This document shows positions 54,223-63,183 of a stretch of 64,000 nt of DNA, in pieces. Below the pieces are notes generated by a model that did no database searches, was not told where the DNA came from, and worked only from the letters and a program-made list of their open reading frames with translations. Both the position numbers and the translations under genes were made by a program. The DNA is from DAOPXV01 sp964551445 (lineage in GTDB: Bacteria > Muiribacteriota > UBA9980). Position 1 is the stretch's first letter. Each line of letters starts with the position of its first letter. The DNA is taken from NCBI GenBank assembly GCA_964551445.1, contig CAZKCG010000018.1, forward strand, positions 17,053-81,052, in the 5' to 3' direction.

Positions 54223-55071
54223 ATGTCTTATCAGGAAAAAAACAATTTTTCAGATCAACTCGTCGAACAATATTTTTCAGATCTCAGACAGACCGAGATG
54301 CTTTCGGAAGAAGAGTTTTTAACGCTTTTCACTCTCGCTAAAACGGGCGAAAAAAAATCTTTCTTAAGGATCATCGAAGCCAACCTCAAACTCGTCATCT
54401 CTATCGCTAAACATTACGCCCACAATAAACTCATGTTTCTGGATCTCGTCCAGGAAGGAAACATAGGGCTTATTAAAAGCATCAAAAAATTCGACCCTAC
54501 ATTAGGTTATAAATTTTCGACTTTTTCTTCTTTCTGGATCAAGCAGGAAATAATCCGCTCCATCGAAAACAAGGGGAGAATAATCCGCGTCCCGGTCAAC
54601 GTCTCAAAAACCATACAAAAATTGAAAAAACTCGTTAACACTGAAGTCGACGCCAAAGGCGAGATCGACAAAAAAACCATAGCCGCGACCGTAAAGATAC
54701 GCGAAGAAAAGATCGAAGATCTCATGCAGTATTTTGACGACAGCTGTTCGATCGAAAAGCTTATAGACAAGAACTGTTTCAACATATTCATAACCGACGC
54801 GGAAAATCTGGAGCCGGAAGATCTCGCCGTGTCGCATATCGCTTCAGAACAGATCCAGACGCTTCTTAAACAAAATCTCACCGTGCGCGAACGCGAAACC
54901 ATAACTCTGCGCTTCGGCCTCGGCGACAATGTTTATAAGACGCATCAGCAGGTCGCGGATATGCTTATGATATCGCGGGAACGCGTAAGGCAGCTTGAAA
55001 TGTCGGCGCTCGGAAAACTCCGCGGCGTGCTTTGTTCGAATCCGGAATTTCAAATGTTATTTTCGGCCTGA
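54223..55071 (+). CDS. Sigma-70-family RNA polymerase sigma factor (282 aa)
   Basis: Region 1.2-2 ('DQLVEQYFSDLRQTEMLSEEEFLTLF', then 'LKLVISIAKHY', 'DLVQEGNIGLIKSIKKFDPTLGYKFSTFSSFWIKQEIIRSI') and region 3 are present, and region 4 ends 'THQQVADMLMISRERVRQLEMSALGKLR', the -35-binding helix-turn-helix. The size fits RpoS-like or group 3 factors rather than housekeeping RpoD (no N-terminal 1.1 extension). It is an alternative sigma factor, perhaps for stress or stationary phase. A candidate AGGA site lies 12 bases before the ATG. Its stop codon is inside a terminator shared with the next gene. Confidence 0.9.
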   Translation: MSYQEKNNFSDQLVEQYFSDLRQTEMLSEEEFLTLFTLAKTGEKKSFLRIIEANLKLVISIAKHYAHNKLMFLDLVQEGNIGLIKSIKKFDPTLGYKFSTFSSFWIKQEIIRSIENKGRIIRVPVNVSKTIQKLKKLVNTEVDAKGEIDKKTIAATVKIREEKIEDLMQYFDDSCSIEKLIDKNCFNIFITDAENLEPEDLAVSHIASEQIQTLLKQNLTVRERETITLRFGLGDNVYKTHQQVADMLMISRERVRQLEMSALGKLRGVLCSNPEFQMLFSA

Positions 55072-55083
55072 TCAGGCCTTTTT
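55065..55083 (+). terminator. Terminator overlapping both convergent stop codons
   Basis: The 14-base palindrome GGCCTGATCAGGCC (55065-55078) contains TGA of the sigma factor gene (55069-55071) and, on the other strand, the stop of the membrane GAF gene (55072-55074), followed by TTTTT. Confidence 0.7.
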
Positions 55084-56043
55084 GACGGCAGATGCGCCCC
55101 GGGCCTCTTTAGGGATATAGTTTTCAAGGGCAGTTGAAACGATCTCGGACACTTTGTGGACGTACTGGACGTCCTCGGGGCTTAAAAGTCCGATGTTTCG
55201 GAATTTGGCCACGCCAATGACCGCGTGCAGGCTTCCATGCGCTAAAAGCGGAATGGCCATCTGCCAGTCGTTTGATTTTTCGGAAGCCGCGTCATTTAAT
55301 ATGACCTGCAGATTAACGGCGGACTTTCCAACGATGCCTTCGCCGTAATTTATAATAAGTTCCTCTATATTTTCAATGTGAGCGAGGTTCTTTTTTAATT
55401 TCCCCGCAAGCGTTCTGCCTTTTTCCGCTACCATAAAAAGCGCGTATTCCTTAACGCCGTAATCTACCGCGAGCGTCTTGAAAAATATCTCGTAAATTTC
55501 GTCTATCGACTTTCCGGTCACGATATTTTTCGAAAATTTCAACAAAAAATTATAAAATTTTATCGAAGTGTCCACCCGCTGAACTGGCGCGGTGGCTAAT
55601 TCATTCTGCTGACCGGGGGTTGCCGATTGCTGCGGCAGCGGCATCGACTGCAGTTTTTTCGTCATTTCGATCACGCTTTTATTCAGCGCAAGATTCTGCC
55701 TGGCCATAAGTTCGTATCCGAGTCCGGATATAAGCCCCATGAGCGTGAAAAATATCAGCTGCACGTTATAATGGACCGGGGTCGAATTAGTGCTGTAGTA
55801 AGAGGGGTTTATATTTAAACCCAGAACGTGCAGTATGCAGATAAATGTCGACGTGAAAAAGCCGCCCATCATGCCGTACTGAACGCCGGCAAAAGTTATT
55901 ACGAGTATGTATAAATATTGATAATAGGCGAGCGCGAATATCACGCTGTGATATTTATTCCCGAAGAACCCCACGACGAAGGCGAGGATGACGAGCAGGA
56001 ATCCTATTTTAAACGAATAATCAAAAACGGAAAATTTTGTCAT
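55072..56043 (-). CDS. Membrane GAF sensor protein (323 aa)
   Basis: Four to five membrane helices occupy residues 10-125 ('FLLVILAFVVGFFGNKYHSVIFALAYYQYLYILVITFAGV'), followed by a Gln/Pro-rich linker and a cytoplasmic GAF domain (about 165-312). No output domain follows, so it may pass its signal to a partner. The start is at +3 of a perfect promoter, with no ribosome site. It is divergent from clpC and tail-to-tail with the sigma factor gene. Function is sensory by architecture. Confidence 0.7.
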   Translation of the reverse strand: MTKFSVFDYSFKIGFLLVILAFVVGFFGNKYHSVIFALAYYQYLYILVITFAGVQYGMMGGFFTSTFICILHVLGLNINPSYYSTNSTPVHYNVQLIFFTLMGLISGLGYELMARQNLALNKSVIEMTKKLQSMPLPQQSATPGQQNELATAPVQRVDTSIKFYNFLLKFSKNIVTGKSIDEIYEIFFKTLAVDYGVKEYALFMVAEKGRTLAGKLKKNLAHIENIEELIINYGEGIVGKSAVNLQVILNDAASEKSNDWQMAIPLLAHGSLHAVIGVAKFRNIGLLSPEDVQYVHKVSEIVSTALENYIPKEARGASAVKKA

Positions 56044-56051
56044 GGCAACCT

Positions 56052-56080
56052 ATTATAAATTCAGCGCCCTGATTTGTCAA
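56052..56080 (-). promoter_or_regulatory. Perfect promoter, leaderless geometry, of the membrane GAF gene
   Basis: Minus-strand TTGACA (56075-56080) and TATAAT (56052-56057), spacer 17. The predicted start is about 56045, so the ATG (56043) is at +3. Confidence 0.8.
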
Positions 56081-56107
56081 TAAAAAAGTTGTTCCCGAAA
56101 AAAATCC

Positions 56108-56136
56108 TTGCAGTTTTCATCGTTTTTCATTATAAT
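56108..56136 (+). promoter_or_regulatory. Promoter of clpC
   Basis: TTGCAG at 56108-56113 and TATAAT at 56131-56136, spacer 17; a leader of about 30 bases carries AAGGTGA before the ATG at 56173. No CtsR-like or CIRCE repeat was noticed. Confidence 0.7.
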
Positions 56137-56172
56137 AACGGGATAAAATATTGATTATAAGGTGATAACACG

Positions 56173-58668
56173 ATGTACGATTTTTTTACCGAGGAAACTA
56201 AAAAACTTCTTAATACAGCCGAAGAAGAGGCGCGCGCCCTTCACCACAGCTATATAGGCACCGAACATCTGCTGCTGGCCATCGCCAAAAATGAAAGTTT
56301 CATCGCGGCAAGAGTTTTAAAGATGTTTCAGGTCGATTACCAGACCATAATAGACGAAGTCACTCATATAGCCGAAGAGCGCCCTCAGCAATACCACACA
56401 TCGCTCGATCTTACTCCTCTGGCCAAGCTCGTTATAAGACTCGCCGTCGAGGAAGCCCAGGCGCTGGGCCAGCGCTTCATAAGCCCTGAACACATACTTC
56501 TGGGCCTTCTCAAATGCGAGGAGGGCATCGCCGCCCGCGTCTTCTCGAAACTTAAGATCAACGTGGTTCAGGTCCAGAAAAAGATCCGCCCTATACTTCT
56601 ATCACACAGATCGGCCGCCCCCGCCTCGTCCCGCGAGAACTTAAGCGTTTCCAAAACGCCCATGTGCGACGTTTACGCGGTGGATCTCACTCAAAAAGCC
56701 ATCCAGAAAAAACTCGACCCCGTCATAGGACGCGAGAACGAAATATCACGCGTCATCCACATACTTTCAAGAAGGACGAAAAACAATCCCTGTCTCATCG
56801 GCGATCCTGGCGTCGGAAAGACGGCCATTATTGAAGGCCTCGCTATCAAAATAATAAATAATCAGGTCCCTGAAACGCTCGCCGAAAAGCGCGTCCTGCT
56901 TCTGAACTTCTCCTCCATCATCGCCGGCGCCAAATTCCGCGGCGAGTTCGAGGAAAGGCTTAAAACAATTATTGAAGAGATCAAAGAATCATCCAATATA
57001 ATCCTTTTCATAGACGAGATCCACACGATAGTCGGCACCGGTTCTTCCGAAGGCTCGATGGACGCGGCCAATATATTGAAACCGGTCCTCGCCCGCGGCG
57101 AATTACAGGTCATCGGCGCGACGACGCTCGACGAATACAGAAAATATATCGAAAAAGACACCGCGCTGGAACGCCGTTTTCAAACCGTGTTCGTGGCCGA
57201 GCCTTCGGTCGACGAAACCATTCAGATCCTTCACGGGCTCAAAGACCGCTATGAGATGTTCCACCGCGTAAAGATATCCGACAAGGCCATCGAGAACGCC
57301 GCTAAATTTTCCGCGCGCTATATAACGGGGCGTTTCCTGCCCGACAAAGCCATCGATCTCATCGACGAAGCAGGCGCTTACGTAAGGCTTCAAAACCTCG
57401 TCGCTCCCCCGGACATCCGCGAGATCGAAACGGACCTTGCCAACGTAAGGGTCGAAGAGGAACAGGCTATCTCCCGCCAGGATTACGAACGCGCAGCTAA
57501 AATGCACTGCCGCGACCTCGAACTTCAGGCTAAACAGAAATCCGTAAAAGCTTCATGGGAAGCTAAAAAAGCCCAGATCTCAGAAACTTCCGTGGTCAAC
57601 GAAGATGACGTAGCCAGGGTCGTCGCGCGCTGGACCGGGATACCGATAGGCACGCTCACTGAAAACGAGATCAGCAGGCTTTTGAAACTCGAGGACTCCC
57701 TTAAACACCGCGTCATCGGCCAGGAAGAAGCGATAGGCGCCATATCTCAAGCCATAAGGCGCGCCCGCGCGGGACTTTCAGATCCAAGGCGCCCTTACGG
57801 CTCATTCATATTCCTCGGACTCACCGGCGTCGGAAAAACCGAGCTCGCCAAAGCGCTCGCTGAATTCATATACGGCGACGAGAACGCAATGATCCGCGTC
57901 GACATGTCCGAATTCCAGGAAAAACACGCCGTTTCAAGACTCGTCGGGGCCCCTCCCGGCTACGTCGGATACGACGAGGCGGGACAACTGACCGAAAGAA
58001 TAAGGCGCCGCCCATATTCGGTGGTCCTGCTCGACGAGATCGAAAAAGCCCATCCCGACATATTCAACATTCTCCTTCAGGTCCTCGAAGACGGCCGGCT
58101 TACAGACTCTCACGGCCGCGTGGTCGATTTCAAGAACACGATAATCATAATGACCTCCAACGTCGGAGCCAAGGAATTTACCGATGTCGCGAGAATAGGC
58201 TTCGTCGAGGGTTCGAAAAATATCGAATACGAAAAACTTAAGAACAGGATACTCGCTGAACTTCCGAAGCTTTTCAGACCCGAGTTCCTCAACCGTATCG
58301 ACGATACAATAGTTTTCCAGCCGCTTACGGTCGCAAACGTCAAAAAAATATGCGCGAACCTGATAGAAGATCTGCAGAAACGCCTCACTTCAAGGAAGAT
58401 CCTGCTGACCGTCACGGACCGCGCCTTAGACCATCTCGTTTCCATAGGATACGATATAAACTACGGCGCCCGGCCTCTTAAAAGGATCATCCAGAAAAAT
58501 CTCGATAACGAAATAGCCAATCGAATATTGACAGGCGAGTTCAAAGATGAATTCACGCTTAAGATCGACAGCGACGATTCGAAACTTCTGTTCGAATCCG
58601 TCGCCGCCGTGGCCGCCCCGTCCCCTGATCCGCTGTTAAATTCCGCCCCCGATGAAAAATCTTCTTAA
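56173..58668 (+). CDS. clpC: ClpC-type AAA+ chaperone, Clp protease ATP-binding subunit (831 aa)
   Basis: ClpC unfolds proteins for degradation by ClpP. Two Clp N-domains (residues 1-145) are followed by AAA module 1 with Walker A GDPGVGKT (210-217) and 'ILFIDEIHTIVGTG', a UVR-type middle region ('RDYERAAKMH' style 'RQDYERAAKMHCRDLELQAK', around 435), and AAA module 2 with GLTGVGKT (549-556), 'VVLLDEIEKAHPDIFN' and a C-terminal D2-small domain ('NRIDDTIVFQPL'). The order and length match ClpC rather than ClpB or ClpA. No McsA/McsB genes are adjacent. A stop-to-start distance of a few bases links it to the ABC permease gene. Confidence 0.92.
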   Translation: MYDFFTEETKKLLNTAEEEARALHHSYIGTEHLLLAIAKNESFIAARVLKMFQVDYQTIIDEVTHIAEERPQQYHTSLDLTPLAKLVIRLAVEEAQALGQRFISPEHILLGLLKCEEGIAARVFSKLKINVVQVQKKIRPILLSHRSAAPASSRENLSVSKTPMCDVYAVDLTQKAIQKKLDPVIGRENEISRVIHILSRRTKNNPCLIGDPGVGKTAIIEGLAIKIINNQVPETLAEKRVLLLNFSSIIAGAKFRGEFEERLKTIIEEIKESSNIILFIDEIHTIVGTGSSEGSMDAANILKPVLARGELQVIGATTLDEYRKYIEKDTALERRFQTVFVAEPSVDETIQILHGLKDRYEMFHRVKISDKAIENAAKFSARYITGRFLPDKAIDLIDEAGAYVRLQNLVAPPDIREIETDLANVRVEEEQAISRQDYERAAKMHCRDLELQAKQKSVKASWEAKKAQISETSVVNEDDVARVVARWTGIPIGTLTENEISRLLKLEDSLKHRVIGQEEAIGAISQAIRRARAGLSDPRRPYGSFIFLGLTGVGKTELAKALAEFIYGDENAMIRVDMSEFQEKHAVSRLVGAPPGYVGYDEAGQLTERIRRRPYSVVLLDEIEKAHPDIFNILLQVLEDGRLTDSHGRVVDFKNTIIIMTSNVGAKEFTDVARIGFVEGSKNIEYEKLKNRILAELPKLFRPEFLNRIDDTIVFQPLTVANVKKICANLIEDLQKRLTSRKILLTVTDRALDHLVSIGYDINYGARPLKRIIQKNLDNEIANRILTGEFKDEFTLKIDSDDSKLLFESVAAVAAPSPDPLLNSAPDEKSS

Positions 58669-58671
58669 GGT

Positions 58672-59502
58672 GTGACGCTTTTGGAAGCCCTGAAAAAAAT
58701 AATCTCAAAACCCGAAGGCATCTTCTGGTCGCTCATAATAGGCGCCATATTTTTTATTTCCGTCTTCTCGTCGTCTCTCGCGCCTTACGACATAAATCAG
58801 AGCGGCCGCGAGAACAGGCTTACCGCGCCCGATTCATCCCACTGGTTCGGCACCGACAGGCTGGGCCGCGACGTTTTTTCGCGCACGATAGTCGGCATTA
58901 AACTTTCTCTTTTCATAGGTTTTTTCGCGAGAAGCATCGCCCTTATCATAGGCGTCGTGCTTGGCGTTCTGGCCGCCTACTACGGCGGTTTCATAGATAA
59001 CGCCATTTCACGCCTTATAGACTCCACGCTCGCTTTTCCATCGCTGCTTCTCGCCATCGCTATATCCATATCCATCGGCCAGGGTTACGCCACCATAATC
59101 ATATCGCTATTCCTGGTCACATGGGCCCCGATAGCCAGGCTTATTCGAAGTTCGGCCTCGCAGGTGGTGAACCTGCCGTTCATCGACGCCGCGAGATCTT
59201 TCGGCGCGTCAGATCTCAGGATAATATTTTTTCATATATTGCCCAACTGTTCCTCGACCATAATCGTTTCATTCACCTCCGGCCTCGCTACTACCATCAT
59301 GAGCGAATCGACCCTCAACTACCTCGGCCTCGGCCCCGACGCTGCCGTCCCGACGATAGGCCAGATGATATCTTCAGGGATACAGGACATAAATTCACCG
59401 TGGTGCTTCCTTTTTCCGTCCATATTTCTGATGCTGATAATTTTTTCATTCAATATCCTCGGGGACATGCTCAGGGACGCGCTTGATCCCCGCGAGAATT
59501 AA
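58672..59502 (+). CDS. ABC transporter permease, DppC/OppC family (276 aa)
   Basis: Six membrane helices and the BPD_transp_1 signature ('FGASDLRIIFFHILPNCSSTII', 'EAA-like' loop near residue 180-200) identify the inner-membrane permease of a peptide/nickel-type importer. 'HWFGTDRLGRDVFSRTI' in the N-terminal third is typical of the DppC subgroup. GTG at 58672 is used; TTG at 58681 is better spaced from AAGG and may be the true start. No second permease, ATPase or binding-protein gene is beside it, so it is an orphan subunit, unless partners lie elsewhere. Confidence 0.85.
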   Translation: MTLLEALKKIISKPEGIFWSLIIGAIFFISVFSSSLAPYDINQSGRENRLTAPDSSHWFGTDRLGRDVFSRTIVGIKLSLFIGFFARSIALIIGVVLGVLAAYYGGFIDNAISRLIDSTLAFPSLLLAIAISISIGQGYATIIISLFLVTWAPIARLIRSSASQVVNLPFIDAARSFGASDLRIIFFHILPNCSSTIIVSFTSGLATTIMSESTLNYLGLGPDAAVPTIGQMISSGIQDINSPWCFLFPSIFLMLIIFSFNILGDMLRDALDPREN

Positions 59503-59507
59503 TATTT

Positions 59508-61595
59508 ATGTTTTCGGCCATAGACAAACTTCTGCCCTTTATAGTCTTCATAATTTCGTACTCTTTCGGCACGTATCTTTTCCTGCGCGAGCCGAACCTC
59601 GTCATCAACAGGCTTTTCATAATAATAATGCTGGCCCCTTTTATCGACGACCTGATAAACCTGGTTTACTGGCTCGACATAACCCCCGGTTTTTTTTCAA
59701 GCGCGCACGATTTTTCGATATGGCTTCTTCCGCCCCTGTATTATCATTTCATTGAAAGCTTCGAGGAACGCAAGATCTCATGGCCTAAATTCTTCGGAAT
59801 ATATTCAATATGCATAATATTCTGGGCCGCCTACCTCGAGTCTTCTTCGGAATATATACGCTACCTATACCTCGCGGGCTCGTTCGCGTGGCTTCTCACG
59901 AAATACTATAAGGCGTTTTTACAGATAAGGCGGTTTCACAGGTTCTATCAGAAGGTACAGTACTTCTTTATATACAGCGGTTTCACTCTCAATCTCATCC
60001 TCATATTCGTTCTGGACGTTTTCTTTTCGGCCAACTACGATCAGCTCCAGATGCTCTCGCCTCTCATCGTCGTTTCCTTCATCGCTACGGCTTTATTGAA
60101 AGTGCGCTTCGCCAATATTTTTTATATTCTGAAAAAATCGACGATATACGCCATATTCCTATTCATATTCATTTTTTCTTATATAGCGGCGGCTGTTTAC
60201 CTGTTTAATTTCTTCCAGATAATAAATAACATATACGCCACCTATTACATGGCGGTTTTTTTCGTGATCTTCGCCATAATATTTCGGCCCATAGTCGATT
60301 TCATCAGAAACCTCATTGACCAGCATATCTTTAAGACCGCATTCAACTACAAAATAATCGTCGAATCCTTCTCTCAGAAAATTTCGACGCTCGTCGATTT
60401 CGATGCCATAACCACCGCTCTGGCGTCACTTTTCAATGAAACGTTCAAGCCGGCCGCAATATATTTTCAAGGCGCCGCCGGAAACGAAAAAAATATAAGG
60501 CTGATGCACGGTGAAAGGCCTGCCGGCGGTCTGGACTACCTCGATGAAGTAAAAAAATATCTGATAAAAATATTCGAATCGGCAAATCCGTCAAGCAATA
60601 TAGATCCGGTTTTCGTCGAGTACCTCTCGCCTGAAACCATATCTGAACAATCCTACGATTTCCTTTTAAGGTCAGGCATTTCAATAATTATTCCGGTCCA
60701 CCAGCAGGACGCGCTTTTCGGATTTTATTTTCTCGGAAACAAATTCATGAAGGACACATATAATGATGACGACATCCAGCTTATAAACACCATTTTGAAC
60801 CAGGCCAAGGTCGCGCTCAATAACGCCGGAATGTATAAGGACCTTATAGAAGCCAACAAGCGTCTCGAAGAAACGATCATAAAACTCGAGGCTACCCAGA
60901 TAGAGCTGGCCAAGAAAGAAAAGTTCGCGGCTCTCGGCCGCCTTTCTGCAAATATCGCCCATGAGGTCAAAAATCCCCTCGGAATAATGAAAATATCAGC
61001 TTCATCGCTCTCCGACGCGCTTTCGGAAAAACCGAAGCTCAAAGAGGTCGCCAATTTCATTAACAAGGAAATAGACAAACTCAATACTTTCGTTTCCGAA
61101 CTTTTAGATTTCGCGCGCGACCGCGAGCTCCAGGCCGTCCCGACCGATATCCCTAATTTACTTGCTGAACTCGCCGAACGCGGCAACCTATATTCTAAAA
61201 GCGAAGGCAAGACCGTGGCAATAAATATTTCCGCGCCCGATCGTAAAACTACGGTAACGGCCGATCCCGACCAGCTTTCACGGGCGCTTTTAAATATCCT
61301 TATAAACGCCATTGATTCGATAACGAAAGAAAAAGAAGGCAAAATAGATATCGTTCTCTCTGAAAAAAATGCCGGAACCGTCGAAATAACGATAGCCGAC
61401 AACGGCTGCGGAATAGATGAAGCGCAGATGAAAAAAGGTATCGAACCGTTCTTCACGACCAAGAAGAAAGGCACCGGTTTAGGGCTTGTCGTGACGCAGC
61501 AGATCGTTGAAAAACACGGCGGAAAACTTATCATCGCTTCAAAAATTAACGAAGGAACGAAGCTCGGCGTATATCTGCCGAAAAAAACAGCTTAA
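59508..61595 (+). CDS. Seven-TM GAF sensor histidine kinase (695 aa)
   Basis: About seven to nine membrane helices span residues 10-270. A GAF domain (about 285-455) and a helical linker lead to the HisKA helix with the phospho-acceptor His485 in 'NIAHEVKNPLGIM', then the HATPase domain with 'NILINAIDSI' (N-box), 'IADNGCGID' (G1) and 'KGTGLGLVV' (G2). The layout resembles PilS or PrsK kinases that pair with sigma-54 activators. The next gene, 12 bases downstream, is such an activator. The ligand sensed is unknown. Confidence 0.9.
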   Translation: MFSAIDKLLPFIVFIISYSFGTYLFLREPNLVINRLFIIIMLAPFIDDLINLVYWLDITPGFFSSAHDFSIWLLPPLYYHFIESFEERKISWPKFFGIYSICIIFWAAYLESSSEYIRYLYLAGSFAWLLTKYYKAFLQIRRFHRFYQKVQYFFIYSGFTLNLILIFVLDVFFSANYDQLQMLSPLIVVSFIATALLKVRFANIFYILKKSTIYAIFLFIFIFSYIAAAVYLFNFFQIINNIYATYYMAVFFVIFAIIFRPIVDFIRNLIDQHIFKTAFNYKIIVESFSQKISTLVDFDAITTALASLFNETFKPAAIYFQGAAGNEKNIRLMHGERPAGGLDYLDEVKKYLIKIFESANPSSNIDPVFVEYLSPETISEQSYDFLLRSGISIIIPVHQQDALFGFYFLGNKFMKDTYNDDDIQLINTILNQAKVALNNAGMYKDLIEANKRLEETIIKLEATQIELAKKEKFAALGRLSANIAHEVKNPLGIMKISASSLSDALSEKPKLKEVANFINKEIDKLNTFVSELLDFARDRELQAVPTDIPNLLAELAERGNLYSKSEGKTVAINISAPDRKTTVTADPDQLSRALLNILINAIDSITKEKEGKIDIVLSEKNAGTVEITIADNGCGIDEAQMKKGIEPFFTTKKKGTGLGLVVTQQIVEKHGGKLIIASKINEGTKLGVYLPKKTA

Positions 61596-61607
61596 GGAGT
61601 TTTTAAA

Positions 61608-62987
61608 ATGGCCTTGATCTATGTCGTCGACGACGAAGAAAACATGTGTAAAGCCCTTAAATTCTCGCTCGAAAGCGCTGACCATGAGGTCGAGGATTTT
61701 ACTGACGCGCGGACCGCGGTCGCACGAATTAAAAACCCGTCGGCGATAACTCCCGACGTTATAATCTCAGACCTTAAAATGCCTGAAATGGGAGGGATCG
61801 AATTTCTATCGGAAGTTAAAAAGGTCAATATCCACATTCCCTTTATTATAATGACCGCCCACGCTACCGTAAAAAACGCAGTGGAAGCTATGCGGGAAGG
61901 GGCTTTCGACTATATATTGAAACCCTTCGAGCCCGACGAACTCAAGATACTCATAAAAAAAGCTCTGGAACATTCGCGGCTGGAAGCCGAAAACATAGCT
62001 CTTAAATCATTCGCGGAGGAAGTTAATTTTATCGGTTCAAGTTCCGCCATTAGCGTGGTCCTTGATATGCTCGATAACGTAGCCCCCTCAAAGACGACGG
62101 TTTTAATAACCGGTGAATCCGGCACCGGTAAAGAACTTATCGCTAAATTGATCCATCTGAAAAGCGACCGCGCGAAAAAACCTTTTATAAAGATAAACTG
62201 CGCGGCCATCCCCGACAACCTTCTTGAATCTGAGCTTTTCGGCCACAAAAAAGGATCGTTCACCGGCGCCATAAACGACAAGATCGGAAAATTCGAGATC
62301 GCGGATACGGGCACTATATTTCTCGACGAGATCGGCGATATGAACCTCAACCTTCAATCAAAGCTGCTTCGCGTCCTGCAGGAGCGCCAGTTCGAAAAGG
62401 TCGGCGGAAACCGCTCACAGACGGTTGACGTTCGAATAATCGCCGCGACGAATCAGAACCTTCAGAAGATGATATCCGAAGGCCTGTTCCGCGAGGATCT
62501 CTATTACCGCCTCAACGTATTTCCGATAAAAGTTCCGCCGCTTCGCGAGAGGCGCGAGGACGTCATTTCCATCACATGGCATTTCATTAAAAAGTTTAAT
62601 GCGGAATTCAAAAAGGCCGTTGCGACGATCGGACATGACATGAATTCGTTCCTTTTAAAATATTCTTTCCCCGGGAACGTCCGAGAGCTTTCCAACCTCG
62701 TGGAAAGAGCCATGATATTGGTCCGCGGCACCGAGCTTAATATGGACCATATCGATAAAAATGATTTCTCGTTCGAGAAACCCGAAGCTAAAAATACCGC
62801 GATCTCTCAGGACCTCGCGGCGCGAAGCCCGGCCTCGGCCTCGCTCGAACAAATCGAGCGTGAACACATAATCGATATTTTAAGATCAACGGGCTGGCAC
62901 AAGGGAAAAGCAGCAGAAATACTCAAGGTCGATCGTTCGACTCTGTATCGCATGATGAAAAAATATAACATAGAACCCAAGGAATAA
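61608..62987 (+). CDS. NtrC/PilR-type sigma-54-dependent response regulator (459 aa)
   Basis: The receiver has phospho-acceptor Asp55 ('IISDLKMPEMGG') with acidic pocket Asp8-Asp9. The AAA+ domain has Walker A GESGTGKE (169-176), the sigma-54 contact loop GSFTGA (216-221, usual GAFTGA with Ser for Ala), and Walker B 'TIFLDEIGDM'. A Fis-type HTH ends the protein ('GWHKGKAAEILKVDRSTLYRMMKKY'). With the upstream kinase it forms a two-component system, and the following gene is a type IV pilin-like gene, as in PilSR-controlled pilA loci. AAGGAG precedes the ATG. Confidence 0.92.
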   Translation: MALIYVVDDEENMCKALKFSLESADHEVEDFTDARTAVARIKNPSAITPDVIISDLKMPEMGGIEFLSEVKKVNIHIPFIIMTAHATVKNAVEAMREGAFDYILKPFEPDELKILIKKALEHSRLEAENIALKSFAEEVNFIGSSSAISVVLDMLDNVAPSKTTVLITGESGTGKELIAKLIHLKSDRAKKPFIKINCAAIPDNLLESELFGHKKGSFTGAINDKIGKFEIADTGTIFLDEIGDMNLNLQSKLLRVLQERQFEKVGGNRSQTVDVRIIAATNQNLQKMISEGLFREDLYYRLNVFPIKVPPLRERREDVISITWHFIKKFNAEFKKAVATIGHDMNSFLLKYSFPGNVRELSNLVERAMILVRGTELNMDHIDKNDFSFEKPEAKNTAISQDLAARSPASASLEQIEREHIIDILRSTGWHKGKAAEILKVDRSTLYRMMKKYNIEPKE

Positions 62988-63183
62988 ATTTAATTTGTTT
63001 TTTGTAGTTTTTATGTTATAATAAATTTATAGGTTTTATTTATTCGAAAAAAATGAAAAAGTGTGATTTGTAATAATTTACAAATGTTTTGATTTAAACG
63101 AAAATGTGGACGGGTCTTTTGTTTTGGCCTGCCCATTTTTTTGAGTTTTTAACATTTTTAAAACCATTAAGAAAGCACGGCAA

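Noticed and set aside
63050..63183. Sigma-54 site upstream of the pilin gene
   Set aside because: Candidate GG...GC pairs do not keep the 12-base distance or the TTGC block; nothing close to consensus.
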